Source of the DNA: ZLKRG08 sp963977625
GTDB taxonomy: Bacteria; Actinomycetota; Actinomycetes; Nanopelagicales; Nanopelagicaceae
Direction of reading: 5' to 3'
DNA: 6,306 bases
NCBI GenBank assembly: GCA_963977625.1
Contig: CAXBPX010000067.1
Location: 1-6,306, forward strand
This document shows, piece by piece, positions 5,683 through 6,306 of the stretch (the stretch's first letter is position 1; each line of letters begins with the position of its first letter). The notes below the pieces were generated by a model. That model saw nothing but the letters and a program-made list of their open reading frames with translations, did no database searches and was not told the origin of the DNA. The translations under genes were made by a program, and so were the position numbers.

Positions 5683-6306
5683 ATGACATGGCTAGTAACA
5701 GGTGGTGCTGGCTATATAGGTTCACACGTCGTAAATTCCTTGATTCAAGCAGAATTACCAGTTGCAGTTTTGGATGATTTTTCATCTGGTTTACATAGCC
5801 GATGTCCTGAAGGCATTAAGGTTTTTGATTCTGATATTTGTAATATGACTGAATTACAACTTATTTTTGACTCTATCGATATTACAGGAGTAATTCACTG
5901 TGCAGCCAAGAAATCAGTCGAGGAATCAATCAAATACCCTGAAATTTATGAAAAAGTGAATGTGATTGGAACTGCTAATTTACTTGATGCATCATACAAA
6001 TACGGAATAAGAAATTTTGTGTATTCATCATCAGCTGCCGTCTATGGAAATCAAGAGCAAAAAATGGTCGGTGAAGAAGTTGTCTGCAAACCAGTATCTC
6101 CTTATGGAAAAACTAAATTAGCCGCTGAAAATTTAGTCACCAAAGCAGGAGTTGAGGGTTTAAATGTTTGCTCCCTGAGATATTTCAATGTGGCTGGCGC
6201 TGTAAACAAGAAGCTTGCAGATACCTCAATAAATAATTTGTTCCCAATCGTCTTAAATCAACTTCTAAATGGAGAGCCACCTCATATTTTCGGTACTGAT
6301 TACGAA
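5683..6306 (+). CDS. galE: UDP-glucose 4-epimerase-like (extended SDR family), 3' partial
   Basis: This is predicted to interconvert UDP-glucose and UDP-galactose using bound NAD+, supplying sugars for cell-surface polymers or entering galactose metabolism. The frame stays open from the ATG at 5683 to the window end (208 codons; family length about 330). Visible motifs are the Rossmann dinucleotide site GGAGYIGSH (7-15), DDFSSG (31-36), HCAAKKSVEES (72-82) where GalE usually has HFA(A/G)xKxVxES, SSSAAVYG (115-122) with the catalytic-region Ser, the YxxxK pair Tyr141/Lys145 in SPYGKTK (139-145), and LRYFNVAGA (165-173). These fit GalE better than generic SDR epimerases, though a UDP-GlcNAc epimerase of the same fold remains possible because the C-terminal substrate region is missing. 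Its codon use differs from the upstream genes: none of 15 Ala codons is GCG, and Arg uses CGA or AGA. It probably has its own promoter and does not belong to the preceding operon. Confidence 0.88.
   Translation, partial: MTWLVTGGAGYIGSHVVNSLIQAELPVAVLDDFSSGLHSRCPEGIKVFDSDICNMTELQLIFDSIDITGVIHCAAKKSVEESIKYPEIYEKVNVIGTANLLDASYKYGIRNFVYSSSAAVYGNQEQKMVGEEVVCKPVSPYGKTKLAAENLVTKAGVEGLNVCSLRYFNVAGAVNKKLADTSINNLFPIVLNQLLNGEPPHIFGTDYE

Noticed and set aside
2584..6306. Reading the kinase, mutarotase and galE genes as a Leloir galactose operon
   Set aside because: The kinase is of the PfkB family, not a GHMP galactokinase, no galT is present, and galE has a separate promoter candidate and different composition.

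Overview
The window is a densely packed, single-strand (+) stretch of bacterial DNA carrying seven genes. Five are complete; the first is cut at its 5' end and the last at its 3' end. All six stop codons seen are TAA, gaps are 9-111 bp, and one gene pair overlaps by 1 bp. Hand counts over samples give about 44% GC upstream of position 5618 and about 37% after it. Small gaps, moderate GC, actinobacterial-style protein families and possible leaderless starts suggest a streamlined low-GC actinobacterium, for instance a freshwater planktonic type such as the acI/Nanopelagicales group. That placement is an inference from style, not a database match.

Region 1 (1-2562) is a flavin-based electron-transfer module. 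It comprises a membrane ferric-reductase-like flavoprotein with a cytoplasmic FAD/NAD(P)H domain, a membrane-anchored FMN-binding-domain protein on a long Thr/Ser/Asn linker, and an ApbE-type FAD:protein FMN transferase. The likely logic is that ApbE attaches FMN covalently to the second protein, and the reductase passes electrons from NAD(P)H across the membrane to it. The final electron acceptor cannot be read from the sequence.

Region 2 (2584-5617) is a sugar-type metabolic module: a PfkB-family (fructokinase-like) kinase, an aldose 1-epimerase-like mutarotase starting inside the kinase stop codon, and a PLP-dependent class III aminotransferase of the glutamate-1-semialdehyde aminomutase type with an altered SGTEA motif. 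The combination hints at handling of a sugar or amino-sugar, but no substrate can be fixed.

Region 3 (5618-6306) begins with a 65 bp gap holding the best promoter candidate of the window, followed by the first 208 codons of a UDP-glucose 4-epimerase-like gene (GalE/SDR family). Base and codon use change here, which may mark the edge of a different genomic segment, for instance a cell-surface polysaccharide region.

Most of this is recognisable biology. The points most worth following are the departure from consensus at the predicted flavinylation site, the recurring -10-like hexamers placed 6-7 nt before start codons, the uncharacterised aminotransferase next to sugar genes, and the composition change before galE. 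I found no RNA genes, mobile elements, CRISPR arrays or convincing rho-independent terminators.
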